From the NCBI GenBank assembly GCA_903888395.1, contig CAISTO010000327.1, forward strand, positions 1 through 8,042: DNA of 8,042 bases. Reading direction: 5' to 3'. Below the pieces are notes generated by a model, which searched no databases, had not been told where the DNA came from, and saw only the letters and a program-made list of their open reading frames with translations. The DNA comes from an uncultured Bacteroidota bacterium. Lineage in GTDB: Bacteria > Bacteroidota > Bacteroidia > UKL13-3. Of this stretch, positions 1 through 6,989 are shown piece by piece (positions within the stretch are counted from its first letter, which is position 1; every line of letters begins with the position of its first letter). The position numbers were made by a program, and so were the translations under genes.

Positions 1-4
1 ATAA

Positions 5-1357
5 TTATAAAATAGGGATAATAATAGTTTGTTCTAATGATTTTATTTTATTACCCATTCTAATATTGATTGAATGAATAATTATGTACTTAAGTGTTTC
101 AGTATTTTTATCAGTAATTTGAACTTTTGAATCTGAAATTTTTTCTTCAAATGGATTCGAATTTACCCACCTAACTTTAAAACTTTCAACTGAATAAATA
201 TTTGCATTTATACTTGGGTGCGATGCAATTAAATGAAAGGATTTTAAAGTATTTAAACGTTGTTTATTGATACTAAATGAAGGTAATTCATTGATGCTAA
301 CTTTTGGTATTGGAATTGATTTTATAAATACGGAATCATGAAATATCAATCCTTTTTTCGATGTTAATTTTATTTCATTCCATCCTTCTTGTGATATATT
401 GAAATTTATTTCATTTTTCTCACTATTGTATTTTGCGTTTTCGTCACCTTCTACACTTAATTCTCCCTTAGCGTTACTTGTTCCAATTTCTAATTTATAA
501 TCTACTCCACTAAAACAATGTCTTAAAGGAACTGATTCTTTTCTTGGAAAAAATACAGGAAAAACTTCAAATGGAATTTCCTCATCGTTAATATTTATGG
601 TATAATTTCCGGCTACAGTTGGTTTAAAAAACACACTGTCTATACCTATAATTTTATAATCAAATGATTCAATGTTATTGTTTAAAATTTTTATTGTTTT
701 TATAGAATCACCTCTTAAAGATAAATAAACTTCTTGGTTCACATATATTTTAGAAATATTTGATTTGAAAGTTATCAATGGTTTTGGAGATTCTATTTCT
801 TTAAACACATTTTTATTAATCAATAATACCCTTAGCTTAAATTCTTTGATAAAATTATTTGCAATAATTGCAGGTACATTTTTCCAACGCCATTTAATCC
901 AACCTTTTTCATCTCCAGTTGTTATTCCATTTTCAAGATCTAGTTTAAAAAGTTTCTCAAAATAAATTCTTCTTTTGTCTTTTTTATCTAAGCCTTTCGA
1001 CCAATTATTTAGTTTAACAATAATGTCAAATAATGTTTTACCATTGTTTTTTTTAATTAAAAAAATATCAGATTTTGTATAAGAATTAGGTTCTTTAATC
1101 TGCTTAGTTTTATTGTCTAATAAAACATTTTCTAAATACAAAACTTCAAATGCATCAATGTCTTTAGCTGCTTGTTCTAAAACTGGGTCAGTAAAATCAG
1201 CTGATGGTCTTTCAATATATTTATTAATGTATCCATTTACCGAAATCCAATCTGAGGGAATTTGAATGACTGATAATATCAGAAATATTAAATACATTAA
1301 CTGAATAATTTTGTACCTCAGTCTTTTGCTTTTTGCTATTCGGGTATATTCTGACAT
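5..1357 (-). CDS. GldM-like motor/shaft protein, second paralogue
   Basis: A 450-aa protein of the GldM family. In type IX secretion and gliding, GldM pairs with GldL in the inner membrane and extends through the periplasm as a dimeric shaft driven by the proton gradient. Visible features: a basic cytoplasmic N-terminus (MSEYTRIAKSKRLRYK), one membrane helix at about residues 16-34 containing LMYLIF, which matches the LMYLVF signature of GldM, then a helical region to about residue 195 and a beta-rich C-terminal part suggesting Ig-like domains. RWKNVPAI (about 156-163) resembles the F-x-N-x-P motif near the end of GldM domain D1. Arg14 lies eight residues before Tyr22, the spacing of Arg9 and Tyr17 in Flavobacterium GldM. 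Its ATG overlaps the stop of the preceding gldM-like gene by one base (TAATG), implying translational coupling. It is complete, with its stop at the window edge. Family assignment is firm; the role is inferred, since no gldN follows inside the window. Confidence 0.82.
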   Translation of the reverse strand: MSEYTRIAKSKRLRYKIIQLMYLIFLILSVIQIPSDWISVNGYINKYIERPSADFTDPVLEQAAKDIDAFEVLYLENVLLDNKTKQIKEPNSYTKSDIFLIKKNNGKTLFDIIVKLNNWSKGLDKKDKRRIYFEKLFKLDLENGITTGDEKGWIKWRWKNVPAIIANNFIKEFKLRVLLINKNVFKEIESPKPLITFKSNISKIYVNQEVYLSLRGDSIKTIKILNNNIESFDYKIIGIDSVFFKPTVAGNYTININDEEIPFEVFPVFFPRKESVPLRHCFSGVDYKLEIGTSNAKGELSVEGDENAKYNSEKNEINFNISQEGWNEIKLTSKKGLIFHDSVFIKSIPIPKVSINELPSFSINKQRLNTLKSFHLIASHPSINANIYSVESFKVRWVNSNPFEEKISDSKVQITDKNTETLKYIIIHSINIRMGNKIKSLEQTIIIPIL

Positions 1358-2760
1358 TATCTTGAAATAAATATTGGTGAACCCATAATAGTTGAAATAC
1401 CATCTTTGTTTAATAACCTGATTTTATCAAAAATCAAAGTTGAACCTTTAGGTAAATTTGCTTCAATATCTCTCAACTCATTTCTTAAAAAACGAGTATT
1501 ACTTTTTATTGTTTCCATTTTTCCGTCTGGAAATGCAATTGTCAAATTAAAATTTACTACTTGCCAATTTGTATTTTCTGATTCTAAGCAATGAACATCA
1601 TCTATTGTAGATATTTGTCCGGCCATATTTTTCAAAACTATTTTTGGTAAATCTATTCGCTGAGCAAACATTTTTTTATTGCATAACACTGTTGTTCCAG
1701 ATCTTAGTTCCAATGTAAAAAAGCCTTCATTTTCAGGCGTAATTTTTAATGTATTATTCTCCAATTTTACCTTTGCATTTATTGATGTGAAGTTTAAATT
1801 CGGAACATTTTTTAAACTAGAAAAGTCTGGTGAAAGTGAAGTTTCTTGGTCAACAAAACAAACTATATCATTTTCATCCTCAAAAAAACGCATATCAGGA
1901 TTTTCAACATTAAAAGCATGAGATATTTTTTCATCTTTAACTCTTGCAGAAATTTCAAATTTACCCACTTCTTGGGCCTTCCAATTTAATACATAATGAA
2001 AATTTGAAACTTGTTTTACTTGATAATCTTCATTATTAATTAATACTTCTGGTATTATATTTTTACTTGTATAAAAGTCAAAAACCACATTTTCATTTAA
2101 ATAATAAGTCTTTTTTAAACTTTTAATGAATGAAGAATCCTTCAATACTTCATTCATTGAAATGTTTATTTTTTGATTTTTTATTTTCAAATAATCAAAA
2201 GAATTATATAAAATTACCGATTCATAGTGATTCAATAATGTTTCAATAAATCCATTTGGTGCATTGTAAAAAAAAGTTTGACTTAAATTTTTATTTTCTT
2301 TCTTTTTTGGAATTCTTAACCCAAATTCATACTCCAATTTTTCTTTTTCCGAACCTTCATAATAGTTTACAAAGTTTTGTAATAGTGATTGTAAATTCAA
2401 TAAACTATGACCTTCTGATTTTATATAAGATGAAAACTTGGAGTCTTTTAAATGTTCCTCTTTAACTTTTTTTTCTGAATAATATTTTTGTAAAATTTTT
2501 TTTAACACACTAATTTCCTTCAAAGCCTCATATGTATTGGCTTTAAAAGCAGCGTTTTTAGAATTTGTTACTTTATAGTCTGAAAGTTTTTCTTTTAACC
2601 TTTCGTTGAGTTCATTTTGTGAATTGGCAAACGGACCAAAAAACTTTAAATAATTTCCAGAGGTTGAAAAAAAGAATAAAACTATAAAAATTAAATATAG
2701 AAATGAAACTAATTTTAAATTTAATAACCTACTCTTTCGTATTCTTACGGTATCCGACAT
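1357..2760 (-). CDS. GldM-like motor/shaft protein, first paralogue
   Basis: A 467-aa GldM-family protein. The N-terminus (MSDTVRIRKSRLLNLK) and membrane helix (about 16-33, with FLYLIFIV) align without gaps to the N-terminus of the neighbouring paralogue, sharing MS-[DE]-x-x-R-I-x-K-S and YLIF. Beyond the helix the two proteins are strongly diverged. A charged helical periplasmic region runs to about residue 215 and contains FYNAPNGF (164-171), like the F-x-N-x-P segment of GldM D1. The rest is beta-rich with Gly/Pro turns. Length is somewhat below the roughly 510 aa of Flavobacterium GldM. Tyr22 aligns with GldM Tyr17, but the position of Arg9 is Asn14; Arg11 is the nearest Arg. The start lies 2 nt after the gldL-like stop, so the genes are surely co-transcribed. 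Because GldM acts as a dimer, this protein and its paralogue may form a heterodimer, though two alternative homodimers are possible. Confidence 0.83.
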   Translation of the reverse strand: MSDTVRIRKSRLLNLKLVSFLYLIFIVLFFFSTSGNYLKFFGPFANSQNELNERLKEKLSDYKVTNSKNAAFKANTYEALKEISVLKKILQKYYSEKKVKEEHLKDSKFSSYIKSEGHSLLNLQSLLQNFVNYYEGSEKEKLEYEFGLRIPKKKENKNLSQTFFYNAPNGFIETLLNHYESVILYNSFDYLKIKNQKINISMNEVLKDSSFIKSLKKTYYLNENVVFDFYTSKNIIPEVLINNEDYQVKQVSNFHYVLNWKAQEVGKFEISARVKDEKISHAFNVENPDMRFFEDENDIVCFVDQETSLSPDFSSLKNVPNLNFTSINAKVKLENNTLKITPENEGFFTLELRSGTTVLCNKKMFAQRIDLPKIVLKNMAGQISTIDDVHCLESENTNWQVVNFNLTIAFPDGKMETIKSNTRFLRNELRDIEANLPKGSTLIFDKIRLLNKDGISTIMGSPIFISR

Positions 2761-2762
2761 AT

Positions 2763-3260
2763 TTATACATTACCTTTTGTAATAAATTCCTGGTATTTAG
2801 AATTTATTATTTTCATGTTTTTGTTGTATTCGTCTATTTGATTGTTAAACTCTTCTACATTTGAATGCATCATTTTACTTGAATTTGCACTTTCCGACAT
2901 TTCGTTTTTTATAGAAACAATTGAAGTATTAAATTCGTTCATTTGTTGTGACAAAGCATTTAAAGTTACACTGAATTGTGCCATTGCATCCTGATATCCT
3001 TTGCTAATATCTTCGTTTTCTTCTTTAATAGCAGTAAGTTGTGGAAATACGTTTTCCCAATTATAATCTTTGTCTGGGGTAGATCTTTCAAATGCAGATA
3101 TTAGAAATATTGTGGCTTCAATTGATAATCCAAATACAAATAATTCATTTGCATAATCCCAACCAATAAATTTAAACATAGAAGCTATTAATATTACAGC
3201 TGCACCAAAACCATAAATAAATGTTATGATATTTAATTTTCCTTTTCCTTTTTTTGTCAT
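2763..3260 (-). CDS. GldL-like inner-membrane proton-motor protein (short form)
   Basis: A 165-aa protein that matches the GldL pattern closely. Two N-terminal membrane helices (about 11-31 and 37-57) carry FIYGFGAAVILIASMFK and ELFVFGLSIEATIFLISAFE, followed by the family's W-E-N-V-x-P-Q-L stretch (68-75). GldL forms a pentamer around two GldM helices and conducts protons. The functional positions visible are Tyr16, Lys30, Glu48 in helix 2 (equivalent to Glu49 of Flavobacterium GldL, the residue linked to proton use) and Glu58 at the end of helix 2. The His commonly found in K-x-x-H-W after helix 1 is Gly33 here. The cytoplasmic tail (about 76-165) is polar, helical and coiled-coil-like, and the whole protein is shorter than the usual 210-220 aa. 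It sits 16 nt after the coiled-coil gene and 2 nt before the first gldM-like gene. The named residues suggest a working ion motor. Confidence 0.87.
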   Translation of the reverse strand: MTKKGKGKLNIITFIYGFGAAVILIASMFKFIGWDYANELFVFGLSIEATIFLISAFERSTPDKDYNWENVFPQLTAIKEENEDISKGYQDAMAQFSVTLNALSQQMNEFNTSIVSIKNEMSESANSSKMMHSNVEEFNNQIDEYNKNMKIINSKYQEFITKGNV

Positions 3261-3276
3261 AAATATTTTTTTAAAA

Positions 3277-3801
3277 CTAATTTTTAAATAATGATTCGTT
3301 GAATTCTATCCAACCTTGTTTTTGCTTTTTCAAAAGTACTTTTGTTGCCATTTTTACACCCAAAAACAATACTAAACTAAATACTAATATTATAATTCCA
3401 TAAAATGTAAGTTTAGTTATTAAATCTTCTTTCATCTTTGCTTTTAAATAATCAATGGAATTGTTTTGTTCTAAATATTTTTTCTCAAAACCTTCTAAAG
3501 ATAAATTCACCGCTTCCTCGCTCTTTGCTTGTAAATCAAGTAAATTATTTGTCTTTTCTTGTAATATGAATGATTGATTTGCAATTGAATCTTTGTTTGC
3601 TTTTAACTCATCTTTTAAAGTTTCTATTTTGTGCGAAAGTGAACTAACTTTAGCTGTTAACTCTACATTTTTAGCCACTTCCTCAATATATAAATTTTCT
3701 AAACTTGATATTTGAGTTTCAACAGCATTTGTTTGCCCAATAACAAACATTGGAAATAATATTACGATAAATATGGCTATATTTTTCAATTTATAATTCA
3801 T
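3277..3801 (-). CDS. exported coiled-coil protein with C-terminal membrane helix, motor-associated
   Basis: A 174-aa protein whose family is not recognised. It has a signal peptide (about 1-22, a hydrophobic core ending in MFVIG|Q), a periplasmic stretch of about 100 residues (27-126) rich in Leu, Glu, Lys, Ser and Asn with heptad-like spacing typical of a coiled coil, one strong membrane helix (about 131-149, LTFYGIIILVFSLVLFLGV), and a basic cytoplasmic tail ending ESLFKN. The expected topology is coiled coil in the periplasm and C-terminus in the cytoplasm. It is the first gene of the operon, directly before gldL-like, which is not where canonical gldK lies in sequence terms: it shows no lipobox and no formylglycine-generating-enzyme fold as GldK has. 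A scaffold, stator anchor or sensor for the motor is plausible but is inference from position. The start is the first ATG, placing the basic MNYKLK just before the hydrophobic core. Confidence 0.75.
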   Translation of the reverse strand: MNYKLKNIAIFIVILFPMFVIGQTNAVETQISSLENLYIEEVAKNVELTAKVSSLSHKIETLKDELKANKDSIANQSFILQEKTNNLLDLQAKSEEAVNLSLEGFEKKYLEQNNSIDYLKAKMKEDLITKLTFYGIIILVFSLVLFLGVKMATKVLLKKQKQGWIEFNESLFKN

Positions 3802-3997
3802 TTTAGTACGTACAATAATATTAAATATTATGGATTTTTAGAATTAAATTTATTTAATCACTACTTGAATTTTAATTTAATCAACATAAATAAAATATTC
3901 AAGATGGATTTAAAGAAAAATTTTGAGTTTGTCCAATATAATATTGATCTATTATGTTTAAAATAAAAAATATAGTTATTCTTGTTTTTTAAATTTT
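3802..3997. promoter_or_regulatory. divergent intergenic region between motor operon and MORN operon
   Basis: These 196 bases are extremely AT-rich and separate two divergent operons, so they must hold the promoters of both. No coding potential is seen. An inverted repeat ATAATATT-A-AATATTAT (3815-3831) and the palindrome GTACGTAC (3806-3813) lie just upstream of the first minus-strand start; either could bind a regulator or be chance in such AT-rich DNA. No riboswitch is recognised. Confidence 0.5.
3929..3960 (+). promoter_or_regulatory. possible Bacteroidota promoter for the MORN operon
   Basis: TTG at 3929-3931 is followed 21 nt later by TATGTTTA at 3953-3960, one mismatch from the Bacteroidota -7 consensus TAnnTTTG, with spacing close to that usual between the -33 TTG and -7 boxes. 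The predicted transcript would start roughly 30 nt before the ATG at 3998. In DNA this AT-rich such matches are common, so support is weak. Confidence 0.27.
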
Positions 3998-5809
3998 ATG
4001 TCAAAGATTCGGTTTTATATGATAAATAGAAAGATTTTAAATTTACAAGCCATAATTTTTATAATGGTTTATATATTTCTATTTAGTTTCACAAACGCGC
4101 AATGTGTTTCGGGTGGCTGTTATAATGGGAAAGGAAAAATGGTATGGTCTGATGGCAGTAGCTATGAAGGTGATTGGTTGTATGGTACTATGCATGGCGA
4201 GGGTACTTACAAATATTCCAAAGGAGGTAGCTATTATGGAAAATGGAAATTAGGTGTCAAACATGGCTATGGTGAGTTTTATTTTAAAGATGGATCTAAA
4301 TACAGAGGTGATTTGTTCGGAGATAGTTATACTGGTAATGGAGCTTTGACTTATGCTTATGGAGAGACTAAAATTGGGGAATGGGTGAATGGAAATTTGT
4401 ATGGTAATAAACAAAATCCTACAGTTTGCAGGTCTGGCAATTGTATAAATGGCAATGGAGTTGTTGTTTTGCAATCGGGTGATTATTATGAAGGGGGCTT
4501 TATAGAGGGTAATTTTTCAGGGAGGGGTATATATAAATATGCTACTGGTGGAAGTTATGAAGGAGAATGGCTAAAAGGTGCTTTTAATGGGAAAGGGAAA
4601 CATACTTTTTCAAATGGGGAGGTCTATGAAGGAGATTTTCAATTTGGTGTAAAACATGGGTTTGGGGTTTACAAATTCAATTCTGGAGATATTTATGAAG
4701 GCAATTGGTTTGGATCAAATAGATCTGGCATAGGAAAGTATACTTTTGCTAATGGGGTTGTTTTAGATGGTTTTTTTATAAACGGAACTTTTATCAAAAA
4801 GCTTCCGTTTTCAAATTATTCTAATAAATTAAAGGATACCACTGTAATAAGAAATATTAATGATCAAAAATTAGAAATTATAAATAAATATAACAATGGG
4901 GAAATAAATCCTTTGGATTTGTCAATTGCTTATTCGGATTTAGGCAAAGTGTTACTTAATTGTAAGTTATATATCGATGCGGTTGAAATGTACAACTATT
5001 CTATAGAGCTTTATAGCAGAAACTCTGTGGCTCTTTTATTTAGAGCTTCTGTAAATAGGCTTTTGGGGAACAATGAATTAGCCTGTGAAGATTACAAAAG
5101 GATAAATGAAAACATGGGCGAAAGAAGAAGGCTAGATGGATTTTATGAATATATTGGAGACACTAGCTCAAATGGTTTACGAAATGGCACGGGGACTGTT
5201 ACTTATTGTGATGGGTTTGTAGAAAAAGGTTTATGGGTAGATGGTGCGTTTATTGGTGAATGGAAACTTATAGATAATAGACACAAATGTTATCAGTGCG
5301 GAAAAGTTTTATCGGTTTCTAAAAAAAATACAGCAGAGCAAATAAAAAATGCACAAAAAGAAGGCTTTTTAACTAAATCTAATATTGTTAACTTATATAT
5401 TTGCGAAGACTATTGTTCTGCTATATGTAAAAACAAGGCATTTGCTTTACAAAAGGCTAGGCAAAAACAATATGCAAAAGAAACACAAAATAGCTTATCA
5501 AGTTCAAGAAATCAAACTAGCTCAAATAGAAGTGGCACAAGTCAATCACCTGGCTGGCATCCATGCGAATTTTGTAATAAGATAATTGATAAACCCTACT
5601 ACAAAACAGATTGTGAAATAGTTTGGAGAAAAGAAACAAAGCCTGGATATCTATTGTGTTCTACCTGTCATGGGAATAGGGTTATTTTAACAAACGTTAA
5701 TTGTAGTTGTGGCTTTCAGTGTTATCAGAGCGACTGTTATGTTAGAGGTTGCATAGATGGTTGGTATGAGTGTAGTCATTGCAATGGAAAAGGTCAAGTG
5801 TTTTGGTAA
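3998..5809 (+). CDS. exported MORN-repeat / TPR-like / zinc-finger-like multidomain protein
   Basis: A 603-aa protein. A signal peptide (about 8-34, ending TNA|QC) is followed by MORN repeats (units of about 23 aa of the form Y-x-G-x-W/F-x-x-G-x-x-x-G-x-G) at about 36-265 and a lone unit at 383-422. The MORN block is two related cassettes: each opens with C-x-S-G-x-C-x-N-G-x-G, at 36 and at 144. Residues 300-372 look like a TPR-type helical segment (DAVEMYNYSIEL, then ALLFRASVNRLLGN). The C-terminal part has Cys pairs at 431/434, 469/473/477, 523/526, 554/557 and 592/595. CSHCNGKG (592-599) fits the DnaJ zinc-finger motif CxxCxGxG, and CSTCHGNR (554-561) is a weaker version. MORN repeats usually mediate protein or lipid contacts; no enzyme domain is seen. 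The ATG at 4019 (Met8) is an equally good start with a tidier signal peptide. Zinc sites outside the cytoplasm would be unusual; disulfides are an alternative. The next gene begins 22 nt downstream. Confidence 0.8.
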   Translation: MSKIRFYMINRKILNLQAIIFIMVYIFLFSFTNAQCVSGGCYNGKGKMVWSDGSSYEGDWLYGTMHGEGTYKYSKGGSYYGKWKLGVKHGYGEFYFKDGSKYRGDLFGDSYTGNGALTYAYGETKIGEWVNGNLYGNKQNPTVCRSGNCINGNGVVVLQSGDYYEGGFIEGNFSGRGIYKYATGGSYEGEWLKGAFNGKGKHTFSNGEVYEGDFQFGVKHGFGVYKFNSGDIYEGNWFGSNRSGIGKYTFANGVVLDGFFINGTFIKKLPFSNYSNKLKDTTVIRNINDQKLEIINKYNNGEINPLDLSIAYSDLGKVLLNCKLYIDAVEMYNYSIELYSRNSVALLFRASVNRLLGNNELACEDYKRINENMGERRRLDGFYEYIGDTSSNGLRNGTGTVTYCDGFVEKGLWVDGAFIGEWKLIDNRHKCYQCGKVLSVSKKNTAEQIKNAQKEGFLTKSNIVNLYICEDYCSAICKNKAFALQKARQKQYAKETQNSLSSSRNQTSSNRSGTSQSPGWHPCEFCNKIIDKPYYKTDCEIVWRKETKPGYLLCSTCHGNRVILTNVNCSCGFQCYQSDCYVRGCIDGWYECSHCNGKGQVFW

Positions 5810-5831
5810 ATAATTTTTTTAAAACAATGTT

Positions 5832-6938
5832 ATGAAATATAAAATTCTGTTATTATTATCGTTAATACCTGCTTGTCTTTTTTCTCAAAAAGTTAAAAAA
5901 GATATTTATTCTGGGGATACCAAAGACGGATTAAAAAATGGTTATGGCGTTATGCTTTATAATAATAAGTCCACTTATTCAGGAGAATGGAAAGATGATT
6001 TATATAATGGTAAGGGTAAAAGAACATATCTACTTTACAGCAATAACAAATTGGTAGATCAAGGATATTACGATGGTTATTGGATAAATGGCAAAAAAGA
6101 AGGACAAGGCGTTCAGCTATATTATAGAGGATCTAAATATGAAGGAGAATGGGTTCAAGATGCTTGGAATGGAAAAGGTATATATAAAGGTGAGAATAGT
6201 ATTACAATTTCTGAAGGAGAATTTAAAAACGGATCTTTAAGTGGCGTTGGTAAATTTACAGATAATTTAGACTCTTTCTATTATGAAGGAGAATTTAAAC
6301 AAGGAATGTTTAACGGGAATGGCAAACTAACAAGATTTGGAAAATTTAAAGAAAGTATAGAAGGTGAATGGATAGAAGGAAAAATAAAACTAAATAGTAC
6401 AACTATTCTTTCTACACAATATGGAATTTTTAAGGGTTTACTAAATCAAGGATTCATTGATGTATTATTATCCAACTTAAAATTTTGGGGTTGGTCCATC
6501 AATCTGAGTGGAAATGGCGAATTTAATTTTAATAATGGTGATAAGATTATTGGAAAAATTCCTGGTGGAAAGGTGATTTATAATAATGGAGATGTATATG
6601 AAGGGGATTGTGAATGGACCAGAAAAGATGGATTTGGTAAGCTGACATATAATAATGGAGATATTTATGAAGGTGAATGGTTTAATGATATGAAATATGG
6701 CAAATTTAAAATTATATATAAAAATGGCGATGTCTTTGAAGGGAAATATTTTGAAGATAAGAAAAATGGAAATGGTAAAATTACCTATAAAAATGGTGAT
6801 ACATTTGAATGTACTTGGATTGATGACAAAAAATCAGGTAGAGGAACTTATAACAAATCAGGTTCGGTTCCGGGAACCAAACCAACATCTACAACGCATT
6901 GGCAAGATGATATTGAAATTCATTTACCAGCAAGGTAA
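5832..6938 (+). CDS. exported MORN-repeat protein
   Basis: A 368-aa protein made almost wholly of MORN repeats behind a signal peptide (MKYKILLLLSLIPACLFSQ, probable cleavage at S|Q). IPAC at 12-15 weakly resembles a lipobox but lacks the acidic residues usual after the Cys of surface lipoproteins in this phylum. MORN units fill about 27-183 and 229-345. Residues 186-228 between them are an unrelated insert (TQYGIFKGLLNQGFIDVLLS region). The last four units (from residue 251) have an exact 23-residue period of the form Y-x-N-G-D-x-[YF]-E-G-x-x-x-x-D-x-K-x-G. The tail (345-368) is Pro/Thr-rich and ends DIEIHLPAR. It starts 22 nt after the previous gene and is presumably co-transcribed with it; the shared repeats suggest related function. 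No catalytic motif is present. It could be a binding or scaffold protein on the periplasmic side or exterior; a specific role cannot be given. Confidence 0.82.
   Translation: MKYKILLLLSLIPACLFSQKVKKDIYSGDTKDGLKNGYGVMLYNNKSTYSGEWKDDLYNGKGKRTYLLYSNNKLVDQGYYDGYWINGKKEGQGVQLYYRGSKYEGEWVQDAWNGKGIYKGENSITISEGEFKNGSLSGVGKFTDNLDSFYYEGEFKQGMFNGNGKLTRFGKFKESIEGEWIEGKIKLNSTTILSTQYGIFKGLLNQGFIDVLLSNLKFWGWSINLSGNGEFNFNNGDKIIGKIPGGKVIYNNGDVYEGDCEWTRKDGFGKLTYNNGDIYEGEWFNDMKYGKFKIIYKNGDVFEGKYFEDKKNGNGKITYKNGDTFECTWIDDKKSGRGTYNKSGSVPGTKPTSTTHWQDDIEIHLPAR
6582..6857 (+). repeat. four in-frame 69-nt MORN-coding tandem repeats
   Basis: Units begin at 6582, 6651, 6720 and 6789 with AAxAATGGxGAT, encoding N/K-N-G-D, each exactly 69 nt apart. 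The equivalent start before them is at 6531, only 51 nt upstream, because that unit lacks six residues. Conservation extends to nucleotides, for example the shared GATxTxTxTGAAGG, suggesting recent duplication or gene conversion within the gene. Confidence 0.8.
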
Positions 6939-6989
6939 TGCCTTTCTAATTTTATTTAAAATAAACCTAACACAAACTTTATTGTAATC

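Noticed and set aside
765..2465. Several open frames of 60-80 codons on the plus strand
   Set aside because: They lie wholly inside the two gldM-like genes on the other strand and show no sensible protein composition or start context.
5..3801. Naming the minus-strand genes gldL and gldM of the core gliding/T9SS machine
   Set aside because: The duplicated gldM, short GldL, unrelated first gene and lack of gldK/gldN nearby argue against orthology, so gene symbols were left empty.
3277..3801. GldK or GldN identity for the 174-aa gene next to gldL
   Set aside because: There is no lipobox, no formylglycine-enzyme-like motifs as in GldK, and the C-terminal membrane helix does not fit GldN.
4250..4474. 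Open frame of 74 codons opposite the MORN gene
   Set aside because: It mirrors the repetitive MORN coding sequence and is an antisense shadow.
5385..5585. Overlapping plus-strand frame of 66 codons inside the first MORN gene
   Set aside because: The main frame has clear Cys motifs across this stretch; the alternative frame has no recognisable features.
5832..5890. Lipoprotein signal in the second MORN protein (IPAC)
   Set aside because: Pro at -2 is unusual and no acidic export signal follows; S|Q cleavage by signal peptidase I is more likely, though not certain.
6697..6987. 96-codon frame overlapping the end of the second MORN gene
   Set aside because: Its Met/Lys/Ile-rich repeats are the frame-shifted reading of the 69-nt MORN repeats.
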